Below are positions 1-9,583 of a stretch of 64,000 nt of DNA, piece after piece. The translations under genes were made by a program, and so were the position numbers. The stretch's first letter is position 1, and each line of letters starts with the position of its first letter. Source of the stretch: Desulfomonile tiedjei (GTDB taxonomy: Bacteria > Desulfobacterota > Desulfomonilia > Desulfomonilales > Desulfomonilaceae); the NCBI GenBank assembly GCA_016218715.1, contig JACRDG010000070.1:41629-105628 (forward strand), read 5' to 3'. The notes beneath the pieces were generated by a model. It was not told the origin of the DNA and made no database searches. It saw only the letters and a program-made list of their open reading frames with translations.

Positions 1-860
1 CGTTTCTCTTGCAGCGGTTTTCTTTTTGCAGCAAGCCCCATGCGTGGAGGTCTTGCCGATGGGAAGGGCCAGAGCGGCGGCAAAGATCAACACATCCGCC
101 CGTGAGGCGTCCTTCTGGAGGTTGCGGGCCCCGGAACCTCGAGAAAATGAGTCTTTGAGCACAGCGGTATTTGACAATGCGTGTCATATAGCACAGGCAG
201 TCCCTGTGTACACGCTCCGGCTGGACCTCCGCGGAGCATTCTGGGAGGAGATCGAGCGTGTCCTCGGTCACTTGTAGCCGTTCAGGCTGGTTCGTTGCGA
301 GGATTTCGGTACCGGCAACGGCACACGTTTCACCGAGGCGGGAGAGAGATCGCAGGGACGAGAGCTGAGATCCTCCTCGGGTACCCCAGCAATCTCTGCA
401 GTGAACACGAGTGGGGCAATCTTGGGAGCTTGCTCCGCTTCGCTTACAATGAGAGGCGTTGGAGAGGACCGCTGTCCTCGCGGAAGCAAGTGGATCCTAT
501 CCGGGTTGTGCGTGAGAATGGCGCACGTGTGGAAAAATTCCTTAGCGGTGAGATTTCCTAAGAGTATGATATCTTATAACAAGTTAGCCCTCATGTGTGG
601 AAGTTACGCATAAGGGAGTGCTCATGAAGAATCCGTGGCATGATGCCGGAGCGTGGTGCGCACCTAACGTATTGAAAATACTAGCGATGGGCACCCGCGT
701 TTGCCTGCGGTACACGAGGTACAGTAATTGCAAGAGCTTTTGTCGGGCATAAAGCTCTCGTGGACACACGAAATTGGGGTTCTGCCGCAAGCAGATGTCC
801 GCTGAAACGAGCTAGCACTGAGCGAAGACCGGCGACTACGGGGTTATCGAGGAGGCGTCG
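1..860. other. Left-end region without a supported gene
   Basis: Several short overlapping open frames lie here on both strands (for example 26-277 and 181-561 on the plus strand), but none shows a recognisable domain, a convincing ribosome-binding site or a protein-like composition. The last 20 bases hold the GAGGAGG ribosome-binding site of the next gene. An AT-richer patch near 560-690 could carry its promoter, but no good hexamer pair is visible. A decayed gene is possible and cannot be shown from the sequence. Confidence 0.4.
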
Positions 861-3800
861 ATGGGTACCTGGTTTAAGAGGAGATTCAAGTACTACGGTC
901 CGGAGATGATATTGGATGTCCTGGAAGAGCGAATCGTGCTCGATGCCAGCGTGGCTACCAATGCCGACAACCACGACGCCAATGCCGGCTCTACAACCCC
1001 TGTCGGCGATGTTCCTACGTCTTCAAATGCGGCTGAATCCTCTGCAGTTGCGGCCTCCTCGACTCAATCGGATAGCGTTCATGACGCGCAAGCGCAAGTT
1101 TTCTCACAGAAACTCGATGTGGTGCTGGTTTCCAGCGACGTGAGCGCGCTTGAAGTCGCGTCCGTGACAGTCGCGGACGGAGCGAAAGTCATCGTGTACG
1201 ACGCGGCCAAGGACAATCTGACAACCATCACTACGGCACTCGACAACTTGGTGCAATCCGCCGGGCAACAGATCGGGACTCTGGCCATTGTCGATCACGG
1301 CGCGGACGGGCTTATCAAAATCGGCACGGATCACATCACGTCCGGGAACATGTTCAAGTTTTCGGCCACGTTCGACGCCCTGGGGGAAGACCTGGCTCCC
1401 GATGCCCAAATTGAATTTTTCGGGTGTTCCATCGCAAACAGCGCCGGAGGCCAGGCCTTGATCGACCAGGTGGCATCTTCTACACATTCCGTGGTCTTCG
1501 CGAGTACCGATGTCACCGGCGGGACTTCTTCCGATTGGACCCTGGAGTACTCATCCGACCCGGGAGCTGTCATAGTACCCCTGTTAACCGTGGGATCGGC
1601 CACCGGTCCCGAGCTGATTTTCTCGGGTTATTCACCCGTGGACGACCTGTCAAATCCGGACTGCCACCAGTACTTCAGCGCGCTTGACTCCTTGGATGTC
1701 CACGCGTCGAATTCCGGAACCGGTTATACTACACAATATGCCGAAATATGGACGTTCCACCTCGACGTGGCGACCGATGTGATCATCGGTATGCAGACCT
1801 GCCATCCGGATCTGAACCACTCCCACGCCGGTGGTGTCTCCAATAATCTTTTTATTGATTGCTGGCTCGACCTGTATTCCGGCACCACCACCGCGGGGAC
1901 CAGGATAGCGTCCATCGACGACTGGATAGGTCCGGGGACGACTCAGGTGCCCGATTGGCACGGGAACGATGCCCTGCTCGCGGGAGGCGCGACCCTTCAC
2001 CTTGGTCCGGGCGACTATTGCATTCAGGCTACGAGCTGGAACGACGGCACGTACGACTACATGAACGGCGGGTACTACCTCCTCTCGAACGTACCACTCA
2101 ACACCCCTACCACCGGTCACTATGTGGCGCCTCCGACCGTAGGCGACATCCCCGACGTACAGCGGGGTACGAATTTCGGTACCTACGACTACGACGTCCA
2201 TTCCTATTTTGTCGATACGCCAGGAGGAGGCCTCAGTTATCAACTCGGGGCTGTCTCGTACGTCAACGGCCTCGTGCTGGGGGCTACTCCAACCGTCGAT
2301 GCCTCGGGAGACGTCCGTTTCACGAGCAGCGCCGGCTCAACCGGTTCTGCCGTAGTTCAGGTGCGCGCCCATGATGGAGAACTCTATACGAGGTACGAAA
2401 CGTTTTCGCTCACAGTGAGCGGGTACGAGCTGCCCATCGCGGAATCCCAGAGCGTCACCATACCCTATGTGGGCAGTCCGACTCCCCCATCTACCACCAT
2501 TACCGTCTATGGTCACGATCCTGGTTATACGCCCCATGCCGCGGCCGATGTGCAGTTTGACGTGGTGACCGGCGACTCCGTGACACACGGGACACTCACC
2601 CCTTCCGGCAACGCGATCTATGACGGGCTCGACAGTAGCGGGCACGGCATCTATCACCAAGTCTATATCTACACACCCGACGTAGGTTATCAGGGGACCG
2701 ACCACTTCAGTTTCACGTTTTCCACTGAGGGCGGCACCTGGAAAGGATTTGCCACCACCGGGATTACCATCGGAACGGCTCAAGATACGAACAGCAGCTA
2801 TGACCTGGCGTTCGCAGATCTGAACGGGGATGGGAACTTGGACCTGGTGGCAGCCAAATCCAACGGCGCCACGAATCCCGATGTGAACAGCAACTACTAC
2901 ATAGGTAACGGCAACGGCACGTTTCTGAACGGCGTCGCACTGCAATATCTGACAGGGTCGGCTGCCGGTGATTCGGTGGTCCTCGCCACCGGCGACCTCA
3001 ACCACGACGGGTTTGCGGACGTGGTGGTCAGGAATGGTATTGCCGGGGCCACGAGTACCCAGGCCGACGCGGTTTACCTCTGGAATGATGCGCTTCAAGG
3101 GTTCAGTCCCGTTGCCCAGCTCACAAAAGCTTCGGCTCAGAGCAAGGGGTCCATCGCTCTGGATGACTTCAACGGGGATGGTAACCTCGACATAGTGAGG
3201 GTGTACGACAGTACCGGTGAGATCTTCTTGAACAACGGGGACGGAACGTTCCCGGGTACCGCGAGCATCATTCTTCCCAATATGGGTGGCACCTATGCCG
3301 TGGTAGCGACCGGAGACTTCAACGGGGACGGTGCGGCTGACATCTTCGTGGGAAGATCGGGCGCGGGCGAGACCCACTACGTGTTCTTCAATGACGGGTC
3401 CGGAAACTTCACATTCACCGATGCGAAGGCCCTTCCTGCCGGAGGGGCCGGGTATGCTACCGACGTAGCGGTGGGTGACATGGACGCGGACGGCGACTTG
3501 GACATTGTTGTCGCGAGAGGAACGAACACCAACTACTTTTACATGAATGGCGGAAACGTCGGCGGATATACCGATTGGGGCACCCCATACCAGATAACGA
3601 CGGACGCGAATAACAGTGTGGGCATTGCGCTTGGCGACGTGGACCGTGACGGGGACTTGGATGTTGTGGTAGCCAACAATGGACAGAACGTGAGGCTGTA
3701 CTCGTACAACGGCACGACGGGCTTTACAGGGAGCAACCTCAGCAGCGGGAACCTCAACGCGCTGAGCGTCGCCGTAGGTGACGTGGACGACAATGGCCTC

Positions 3801-6800
3801 GTCGATGTGGCGGTCGGAATTACCGGGGCTCGAAACCAGATCTTTTACAATACGGGATTCAATACCGGCACTACCCTGCATCACGGGGACGCTGCCGATG
3901 TGGACATCCGGGTGCAGTCCCTACCCACCGCCTATTCGGCAAGCGTCAGCGTGCCGTACGGCAGTTCTCCGGTAACGTTCAATATATACGGTTATGACCC
4001 CGATCCGGGGAACCACATTCGCCAGTTCGATCTCGTGGACAATTACGAGACCATCCACGGGTCCGTCGTCATTGGCAGCGCCATCTCTGATGGGGACGGC
4101 AATTACCACGCGGTTGTGACCTATACTCCCGTCTCAGGGTATTGGGGACCGGACGGCTTCGAGTTCACCTTTTCCACTCCAGGAGGCGCGTGGAATGGAA
4201 TTGCCCAGGCCGGCGTGAATATCGGAGCCGCGGGCGATACAGCCGACGCGAACGGCACGGCCCTGGCCGATCTGAACGGCGATGGGATGCTGGATCTGGT
4301 GGCAGCAAAGAACGGCATCACCGAGTACTACTTGAATAACGGGTCCGGCTTTTTTCAGACCGGCCTCGAGATGTACGACACAAACGGGACGTCTTCGGTA
4401 AGTTCCCTGGAGCTTGCCACCGGTGACCTCAATGGTGACGGGTACGCCGATGTAGCAGTGAGGACCGTCAACACCCTGACCTACGACCTTGTTTACCTCT
4501 GGAATCCCACCACCAACACGTTCAGCACGCCTTCCCAGCTTACAAAAGCTACGGGGCAGTCCTCAGGAGACGTTGCCCTCGGGGACATCAATGGAGATGG
4601 TCGTCTTGATATTGTAAGGGTACACGATCGCGTTGGGGAGATTTACCTGAACAACGGTGACGGGACCTTTCCTACTACAGCTACATCCATGCTGCCCACT
4701 CCTTCCGGCACTCCCGGCACTACCGGCACCTATGTTTGTGTAGCTACCGGAGATTTCAACGACGACGGGAGCACGGACATCTTCGTAGGTAAGGGAACCA
4801 ATACCACCGCCAATTATAACCACTTATTGTTCTACAATGACCGTAATGCCGATTATTCCAGCGGAAACTTCACCGTTGCTCATGTCCAGACCCTTCCGAA
4901 TACGGGCAGGGGTGGGGCGACCGGCTGTGATGTCGGCGACGTGGACGGTGACGGGCACATGGACATTGTGGTTGCGAGGGGAGGAAGCGGTAACTACTTT
5001 TATAGGTGGACGTCGGAGAGCGGTGGCATTGTCACTTGGACTGCGAGCTCGATAGGAACGGCCAGCGGTAGTACCGAGATAAGCCTTGCCGATGTGGACC
5101 GTGATGGAGACATGGATGTCCTGGTGGCCAGGAATGGTCAGGAGCTCAGGCTATACACGTACTACGCTGGGACGTTCAACGGCCATGGGTCGGACGTCAG
5201 CAGCGGCAATCTGGATGCTTTGAGCTTGGCCGTGGGCGATGTGGACGGCAACGGGGGCATCGACGTGGTCGTAGGCTTGGACGGCGCCCGCAGCCAGATC
5301 TTTTACAACCTCGGGTTCGGATCCGGCTCGACTCTGATTCATGGGGCGCCGGCCACGGTGGGGATCCAGGTGGAACCTATCACCAACTGGAGCTTTGAAA
5401 ATGCGTATTCGGGGTGGACGCAGAGCGAAACATACGAGATGTCGACGCCTTACCCCGCCTATGTCTCGGAATTAGGCACTTTCGGCATTTTATCGTCCAC
5501 ACTGAGCCCCTGGGACCCCATGAGCTCTGACCCGCTGAAGAACCAACCCCCCGTGGTGCACGATTACTACAACGGCGATGACCAGATGCAGTATTCGCCG
5601 CAGTTGCTGGACGCTATGTATTATTCCGGGTGGGGGATGACGGTCCCGGGGAGCGCAACGGATCACACCGCGGTCATCCTGAGCGGGGGCCTCAGAGACG
5701 CCACCCTCACCCACGACCCCGTAACTATCACGCAGTACACGTCAGATCCGAATATTGCATTTCTCGAGCTTAGCTGGGATATGGCTTATTGGAACTCCAA
5801 CTACGGCGCGGCAGACGGGTCGAAGTTTTCCGCCACTCAATACATTGCGGTAACGCTGTACGACGCGGATAGTCCCGGAACATCGTTCACCTACACCACG
5901 ACTAATGCCAACAGCCCGACGACAGGGGTTGTCCCTTCGATGCAGCACTTTTCGATATTGTTGCCTGGAACGGACCCGCTCGTCACGATGCTGAGAGGTT
6001 CGGGGACGCATAATGTGGGTGTGAAGATAGAAGTGTGCGGTATGGACTGGTACCTTGACGCGGCGATCGATCACTTCAAGCTGGTTCCGTACCGCCAGGG
6101 TCCTTTCGGGGGTCCGGATCTCGGCGCGCCCGACATGATGATGTCCCAAGCGCTTGACACCGGCCCGGTCGTTACTGCGCTCGATTCAGGAACCATGACC
6201 AAGAGCTTCGTTGCTGACGAGGGAACGTCCGCGCTCGCGACGGTTAATCTGTCGTCTCCCGCGACCGCCCCGTCTTTGTTGAGCACGCTCAAGAGCACTC
6301 CCACGAGCCTCACGCCCTTATCGGTGGACCCGATGCCGAGCACGTCTTCCACTCCGGCCTATGCGTCGTACCTCGTGGACGAAACTCCTGGCTCCAAGTT
6401 GTTTGTTGACCTAAGCCCCACTGGCTTTACGACTTCCGCAGTGACCACCACACTCGCCACCGATCCTGTACCTCTCACCACTGATCTTTGGGCTGTGACG
6501 GACGTCGCTCCCACCACGCCTGTCAAGCCGGTCGATACCAGCGACTCGGGGTCGGCGAGCACGGATGTCTTCGCTCTCGTCGCCGGAAGATCGGAAACCC
6601 CGATGCAACCTGACCAGGACTATAGCCTCGCGGGTATTACCGCACAATCTTTTGCTGTTTATCAGGATAGTCCTGCGATGAATGCCAGTCTCGTCGGCAA
6701 GTTGGGTGATGATTACGATCCCAAGCTCGCGCTGATTCTGGACCTCGACGATATAAGCGCGTTGCACGTGCTCGAGGCTCAGGCACAGGGATTGGGCTTG

Positions 6801-6896
6801 CAAGGAACTCCGTATCGCGACGAACTGGGTGCGAGACTATCAGCCGGAGTATCTATCGCCTTTGATATGGACTCCATAAGGCTTGCTGAGATCTAG
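861..6896 (+). CDS. Giant DUF4347 / FG-GAP (VCBS) repeat exoprotein
   Basis: A 2011-residue protein, probably secreted or surface-bound. Residues 17-30 (ILDVLEERIVLDAS) match the LEPRxLL-like N-terminal signature of very large proteobacterial exoproteins; there is no ordinary signal peptide. Residues ~85-250 resemble DUF4347, followed by a Cys/Trp-containing beta-rich segment to ~420. Two copies of a ~495-residue module follow (~525-1020 and ~1020-1505), each with a cadherin-like strand region and seven FG-GAP blades carrying calcium-type motifs such as DLNGDGNLDLV, DFNGDGNLDIV and DVDRDGDLDVV: 14 in total. Residues ~1510-1760 look like another beta-sandwich, and the tail is Ser/Thr/Pro-rich. 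The start is set by GAGGAGG five bases upstream. Adhesion or matrix binding is the likely role, by family analogy only. No secretion genes are adjacent. Confidence 0.85.
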   Translation: MGTWFKRRFKYYGPEMILDVLEERIVLDASVATNADNHDANAGSTTPVGDVPTSSNAAESSAVAASSTQSDSVHDAQAQVFSQKLDVVLVSSDVSALEVASVTVADGAKVIVYDAAKDNLTTITTALDNLVQSAGQQIGTLAIVDHGADGLIKIGTDHITSGNMFKFSATFDALGEDLAPDAQIEFFGCSIANSAGGQALIDQVASSTHSVVFASTDVTGGTSSDWTLEYSSDPGAVIVPLLTVGSATGPELIFSGYSPVDDLSNPDCHQYFSALDSLDVHASNSGTGYTTQYAEIWTFHLDVATDVIIGMQTCHPDLNHSHAGGVSNNLFIDCWLDLYSGTTTAGTRIASIDDWIGPGTTQVPDWHGNDALLAGGATLHLGPGDYCIQATSWNDGTYDYMNGGYYLLSNVPLNTPTTGHYVAPPTVGDIPDVQRGTNFGTYDYDVHSYFVDTPGGGLSYQLGAVSYVNGLVLGATPTVDASGDVRFTSSAGSTGSAVVQVRAHDGELYTRYETFSLTVSGYELPIAESQSVTIPYVGSPTPPSTTITVYGHDPGYTPHAAADVQFDVVTGDSVTHGTLTPSGNAIYDGLDSSGHGIYHQVYIYTPDVGYQGTDHFSFTFSTEGGTWKGFATTGITIGTAQDTNSSYDLAFADLNGDGNLDLVAAKSNGATNPDVNSNYYIGNGNGTFLNGVALQYLTGSAAGDSVVLATGDLNHDGFADVVVRNGIAGATSTQADAVYLWNDALQGFSPVAQLTKASAQSKGSIALDDFNGDGNLDIVRVYDSTGEIFLNNGDGTFPGTASIILPNMGGTYAVVATGDFNGDGAADIFVGRSGAGETHYVFFNDGSGNFTFTDAKALPAGGAGYATDVAVGDMDADGDLDIVVARGTNTNYFYMNGGNVGGYTDWGTPYQITTDANNSVGIALGDVDRDGDLDVVVANNGQNVRLYSYNGTTGFTGSNLSSGNLNALSVAVGDVDDNGLVDVAVGITGARNQIFYNTGFNTGTTLHHGDAADVDIRVQSLPTAYSASVSVPYGSSPVTFNIYGYDPDPGNHIRQFDLVDNYETIHGSVVIGSAISDGDGNYHAVVTYTPVSGYWGPDGFEFTFSTPGGAWNGIAQAGVNIGAAGDTADANGTALADLNGDGMLDLVAAKNGITEYYLNNGSGFFQTGLEMYDTNGTSSVSSLELATGDLNGDGYADVAVRTVNTLTYDLVYLWNPTTNTFSTPSQLTKATGQSSGDVALGDINGDGRLDIVRVHDRVGEIYLNNGDGTFPTTATSMLPTPSGTPGTTGTYVCVATGDFNDDGSTDIFVGKGTNTTANYNHLLFYNDRNADYSSGNFTVAHVQTLPNTGRGGATGCDVGDVDGDGHMDIVVARGGSGNYFYRWTSESGGIVTWTASSIGTASGSTEISLADVDRDGDMDVLVARNGQELRLYTYYAGTFNGHGSDVSSGNLDALSLAVGDVDGNGGIDVVVGLDGARSQIFYNLGFGSGSTLIHGAPATVGIQVEPITNWSFENAYSGWTQSETYEMSTPYPAYVSELGTFGILSSTLSPWDPMSSDPLKNQPPVVHDYYNGDDQMQYSPQLLDAMYYSGWGMTVPGSATDHTAVILSGGLRDATLTHDPVTITQYTSDPNIAFLELSWDMAYWNSNYGAADGSKFSATQYIAVTLYDADSPGTSFTYTTTNANSPTTGVVPSMQHFSILLPGTDPLVTMLRGSGTHNVGVKIEVCGMDWYLDAAIDHFKLVPYRQGPFGGPDLGAPDMMMSQALDTGPVVTALDSGTMTKSFVADEGTSALATVNLSSPATAPSLLSTLKSTPTSLTPLSVDPMPSTSSTPAYASYLVDETPGSKLFVDLSPTGFTTSAVTTTLATDPVPLTTDLWAVTDVAPTTPVKPVDTSDSGSASTDVFALVAGRSETPMQPDQDYSLAGITAQSFAVYQDSPAMNASLVGKLGDDYDPKLALILDLDDISALHVLEAQAQGLGLQGTPYRDELGARLSAGVSIAFDMDSIRLAEI
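2430..5385 (+). repeat. Internal tandem duplication (~1.49 kb x 2) in the exoprotein gene
   Basis: The coding segments 2430-3919 and 3920-5385 encode two colinear modules. Both start with LP(I/T)A(E/Y)S, a short VPY/IPY strand and a Y-G-(H/Y)-D-P motif, run through seven FG-GAP calcium motifs in the same order, and end in F-Y-N-(T/L)-G-F followed by LHHG/LIHG. This marks an intragenic duplication that has since diverged. Confidence 0.85.
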
Positions 6897-7211
6897 TGCC
6901 AATGCGCGATCAAGGAAGTGATACTGCTGATGGGGCGCTCGTGGGAGGTCTCCGGAGCGCGGTCAGGCTGTGCCCTCCGTGGCGGAGGAGACCTCCCGGT
7001 AAAAGCCCTTGGTAGGCATTTCGATACCACCTGTTTGAGGGCGCGTTGGCTTGATTACCTTTTGTTGCCCCGATCTTTACCCAATCTTTACCTTTCCTTA
7101 TTCCGATCTTCACCGTCCGTGCACATCCTCAGTTCAAGAGTCGAGCGTAACAGTTACCTGAAACGCTTCGGCATATCTCGATTGAGATAATCAGGAAATG
7201 AGGTTGGTGCC
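6897..7211. other. Intergenic region with one copy of palindromic repeat family A
   Basis: This 315 bp spacer between the exoprotein gene and msrAB holds a family-A palindrome (6934-6997) soon after the stop codon. Downstream, 7070-7115 is a pyrimidine-rich stretch with recurring ATCTT(T/C)ACC units. No gene and no strong promoter hexamers are evident. Confidence 0.5.
6934..6997. repeat. Palindromic repeat family A, copy 1
   Basis: GGGAGGTCTCC at 6943 pairs with GGAGACCTCCC ending at 6997, giving a long imperfect hairpin. Its reverse complement aligns over ~64 bp with 17486-17549 (shared blocks GGGAGGTCTCCTCCGC, AGCCTGA and GCGCTCCGG, then GAGCGCCC). This is a dispersed REP/MITE-like element. 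Confidence 0.75.
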
Positions 7212-8288
7212 ATGTTCGCATTACTCGTAAAGATCTTCGTTGCCAGCCTTTGTGTTCTCGCGCTCGCGGCTGCGGTGGCCTCAGCGCAGATGCAACACGA
7301 AAAAGCTACCTTTGCAGGCGGATGTTTCTGGTGCATGGAGCCGCCGTTCGAAAAACTGGACGGTGTGGTGGAAGTCCTGGCCGGCTATACCGGCGGAACC
7401 GGTCCGAATCCTACCTATGAAGACTACGCGCAAAAAGGCTACATCGAAGCCGTGCAGATTACCTACGATCCGTCGAAAGTATCGTATCCGCGGCTGCTGG
7501 ACGTGTTCTGGAGACAGGTCGACCCCACCGACGCCAATGGACAGTTCGTCGACCGAGGGCCGGAGTATCGGTCAGCCATCTTCTACCGAAACAACGAACA
7601 AAAGCAGGCTGCCGAAAAATCGAAAGAGGAACTCGCAAAATCAGGGAGATTCGACAAGCCGCTAGCGACCGAGATCCTCAAGGATTCGGCATTCTATAAG
7701 GCTGAAGAATACCATCAGGATTATTACAAAAAGAACCCGCTGCGGTACAAATACTATCGGTACAATTCCGGCCGTGACCGCTACTTGGACAAGGTTTGGA
7801 GCGCTGACAGGAACCCAAAAGACAGAAAGGAAGCCGCCGTGGATTACAAACGACCGAGCAAGGAAGAGCTGAAAAAGACATTGACCCCATTGCAGTACAG
7901 AGTCACCCAGGAAGAGGGGACGGAACCTGCGTTTCATAACGAATACTGGGACAACAAGGGGCCAGGGATCTATGTAGACATTGTGTCCGGCGAGCCCCTT
8001 TTCAGCTCGCTGGATAAATACGATTCGGGTACCGGATGGCCGAGCTTCACACGGCCGCTGGAGCCGGGGAATGTCGTGCAGAAAGAGGACAGGAGCTTCT
8101 TCACGAGCCGTACGGAAATACGGAGCCGAAAAGCCGACTCTCACCTCGGGCACGTATTCCAGGATGGACCGAAGCCAACCGGGCTCCGCTACTGCATGAA
8201 CTCCGCGGCGCTCCGATTCATCCCGGAAAAAGATCTTGAAAAGGAGGGTTACGGCCAGTACCAGAAGCTTTTTGCGAAGTCAGAATGA
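7212..8288 (+). CDS. msrAB: Bifunctional peptide methionine sulfoxide reductase MsrA-MsrB, exported
   Basis: Reduces both the S and R epimers of methionine sulfoxide in proteins. Residues 1-25 form a signal peptide ending in VASA, so the enzyme acts in the periplasm. The MsrA domain (~30-185) has the GCFWC motif with catalytic Cys38. The MsrB domain (~215-350) has GTGWPSF, the HLGHVF strand and RYCMNSAAL with catalytic Cys328. The two CxxC zinc pairs of many MsrB proteins are absent, so this is the zinc-free type. The A-then-B order in one chain resembles the Neisseria/Streptococcus fusions, without the thioredoxin-like domain. The gene ends seven bases before the convergent TSUP gene. An exported repair enzyme suits an organism meeting occasional oxidant stress. 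Confidence 0.93.
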   Translation: MFALLVKIFVASLCVLALAAAVASAQMQHEKATFAGGCFWCMEPPFEKLDGVVEVLAGYTGGTGPNPTYEDYAQKGYIEAVQITYDPSKVSYPRLLDVFWRQVDPTDANGQFVDRGPEYRSAIFYRNNEQKQAAEKSKEELAKSGRFDKPLATEILKDSAFYKAEEYHQDYYKKNPLRYKYYRYNSGRDRYLDKVWSADRNPKDRKEAAVDYKRPSKEELKKTLTPLQYRVTQEEGTEPAFHNEYWDNKGPGIYVDIVSGEPLFSSLDKYDSGTGWPSFTRPLEPGNVVQKEDRSFFTSRTEIRSRKADSHLGHVFQDGPKPTGLRYCMNSAALRFIPEKDLEKEGYGQYQKLFAKSE

Positions 8289-8294
8289 CACGAA

Positions 8295-9248
8295 TCACAA
8301 GAAATAGCCGACCACGTACTGCAGTCCGAGCCCGGCTATCACGATCGCCAACACAGGGCGGATAATACTGCTCGGCACGTACTTTTGAGCGCTCGCGCCC
8401 AGGTACATGCCGACGAACCCGCCTATGCCGAAAAGAAAACCCAGCAACCAGTCGGGTCGGACGGACTGGCCGGGGAGCGCCACCAGTGGGCCGAAGAACT
8501 CATAGAAGATTACCCCGCCTACCGAGGTCACGCACGTTCCCATCAGGGTAGCCCCAGCTATCGTATGAATCGGCAGTCCGAAAAAGGAGACAATGAACGG
8601 AGCTATGATCGCGCCGCCACCTATGCCGTAAACTCCGCCGATCAGGCCCACCACGAGGGAAAGCAGGAACAACCCTGTGGTGTGAAACCGAAAACACTCG
8701 CCAAAGAACTCATACTCGGTACAGGAGAGAGACCAACTTATCGTACGGATTGTCGGTCGATCGCAGTTCGACGCCCCCGCGCAGGATGCCCCCGCGGCTG
8801 CCTGTTGGCGCATTCTCGTTTCCGCTGCCTGTCCCGAGGTCTTCTTGCCTCGGCCCGTGACGAGCTGATACAACATGCGCCCGCCGATATAGAACAGTAC
8901 GCATCCGACAAAAAGCTTGAACGCCCTCGGATCGGGGAGATACCAGATTCGGATGAAGAGACCGAGCACCAGACCCGGGATCGTTCCGATAATGATGTTC
9001 CAGGCCAAAGGCCAATTCATACGTCCTTCTCTGAAGTACCGATAGACCGCGCTCGGGATGCCGACCACGTTGAACACGAGATTGGTTGGGGTTACGGAAG
9101 GACTCGTGAATCCCAGGATGCTCATCTGAAAGGGCAAGATGAGAAAAGCTCCTGAGATACCGCCCATGGATGTAAAGAAGGAGATCACCAACCCCACCAG
9201 GGGAGGGATCCAGATTGCTGTTTCGACTCCTGAAACGGGAAAGGTCAT
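8295..9248 (-). CDS. TSUP (TauE/SafE) family membrane exporter
   Basis: 317 residues with about eight hydrophobic segments arranged as two related halves, each with a Gly-rich stretch (GGISGAFLILPF near the N-terminus; GGVYGIGGGAIIAP in the second half). Both are typical of the TSUP/TauE-SafE family, which moves sulfite, sulfonates or other organosulfur anions. A hydrophilic loop of ~50 residues in the middle contains four to five cysteines. The start is set by GGAGG five bases upstream. A consensus-like promoter (9372-9401) with a perfect inverted repeat (9341-9370) lies upstream, so expression is probably controlled by a repressor. The substrate cannot be fixed from sequence; sulfite or a sulfur anion would fit a sulfur-metabolising anaerobe. 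Confidence 0.85.
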   Translation of the reverse strand: MTFPVSGVETAIWIPPLVGLVISFFTSMGGISGAFLILPFQMSILGFTSPSVTPTNLVFNVVGIPSAVYRYFREGRMNWPLAWNIIIGTIPGLVLGLFIRIWYLPDPRAFKLFVGCVLFYIGGRMLYQLVTGRGKKTSGQAAETRMRQQAAAGASCAGASNCDRPTIRTISWSLSCTEYEFFGECFRFHTTGLFLLSLVVGLIGGVYGIGGGAIIAPFIVSFFGLPIHTIAGATLMGTCVTSVGGVIFYEFFGPLVALPGQSVRPDWLLGFLFGIGGFVGMYLGASAQKYVPSSIIRPVLAIVIAGLGLQYVVGYFL

Positions 9249-9340
9249 TGCATCCTCCGAACCGAAGCACGGCAGCGCTTACAATGGGGTCTTGACCGTA
9301 CAGTGGGGCGGCCTTGCGAGTGGCCATCCTCCCCGGTGAG

Positions 9341-9370
9341 GTGACACGTTTCTGGACAAACTCGTGTCAC
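9341..9370. promoter_or_regulatory. Palindromic candidate operator upstream of TSUP gene
   Basis: Arms GTGACACG (9341-9348) and CGTGTCAC (9363-9370) are perfect 8-bp inverted repeats separated by 14 bp. The proximal arm begins two bases after the -10 box, so the site spans the predicted transcription start at about 9365. That position would suit a repressor. Formation of an mRNA hairpin at the extreme 5' end is the alternative reading. Confidence 0.6.
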
Positions 9371-9371
9371 T

Positions 9372-9401
9372 ATGATAGAGACATCCTCACAATCTTGTCA
9401 A
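9372..9401 (-). promoter_or_regulatory. Sigma-70 promoter of TSUP gene
   Basis: Read on the minus strand: -35 TTGACA (9396-9401, perfect), 18-bp spacer, -10 TATCAT (9372-9377, five of six). The predicted start is near 9365, ~115 bases before the ATG. Confidence 0.7.
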
Positions 9402-9583
9402 GATTTTTGCTTAGGACAGATTATGGGATCGGGGGAGGAAGTGTGCTATAGTTGAACGTCTCGATGTCCGTTCAAAAGCTCGGAACAGGGTTGTGATGCG
9501 TTTCGAATCGGTCCGCCGTTTTCAGTGCGCTTCACGATGAGATTGCTCACGAGACGGGAATAGGGCTGGGAGAGTAGCAGATA

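Larger units (their letters stand above)
9249..9583. other. Divergent intergenic region between TSUP gene and TunR-like gene
   Basis: 335 bp holding the TSUP promoter and its palindrome, described separately. The side facing the regulator (9402-9583) contains no strong hexamer pair; a weak ribosome-binding site (GGGAGAG) lies ~10 bases before its ATG. Shared control of both genes from this region is possible. Confidence 0.4.

Noticed and set aside
687..703. Sigma-54-like promoter before the giant exoprotein gene
   Set aside because: GGGCAC and TTTGC are present but GG and GC are 11, not 10, bases apart, and the -12 element is weak.
2337..3884. Long minus-strand open frame of 515 codons
   Set aside because: It is antisense to the FG-GAP repeats; its Val/His-rich composition is a shadow of the Asp/Gly-rich coding strand.
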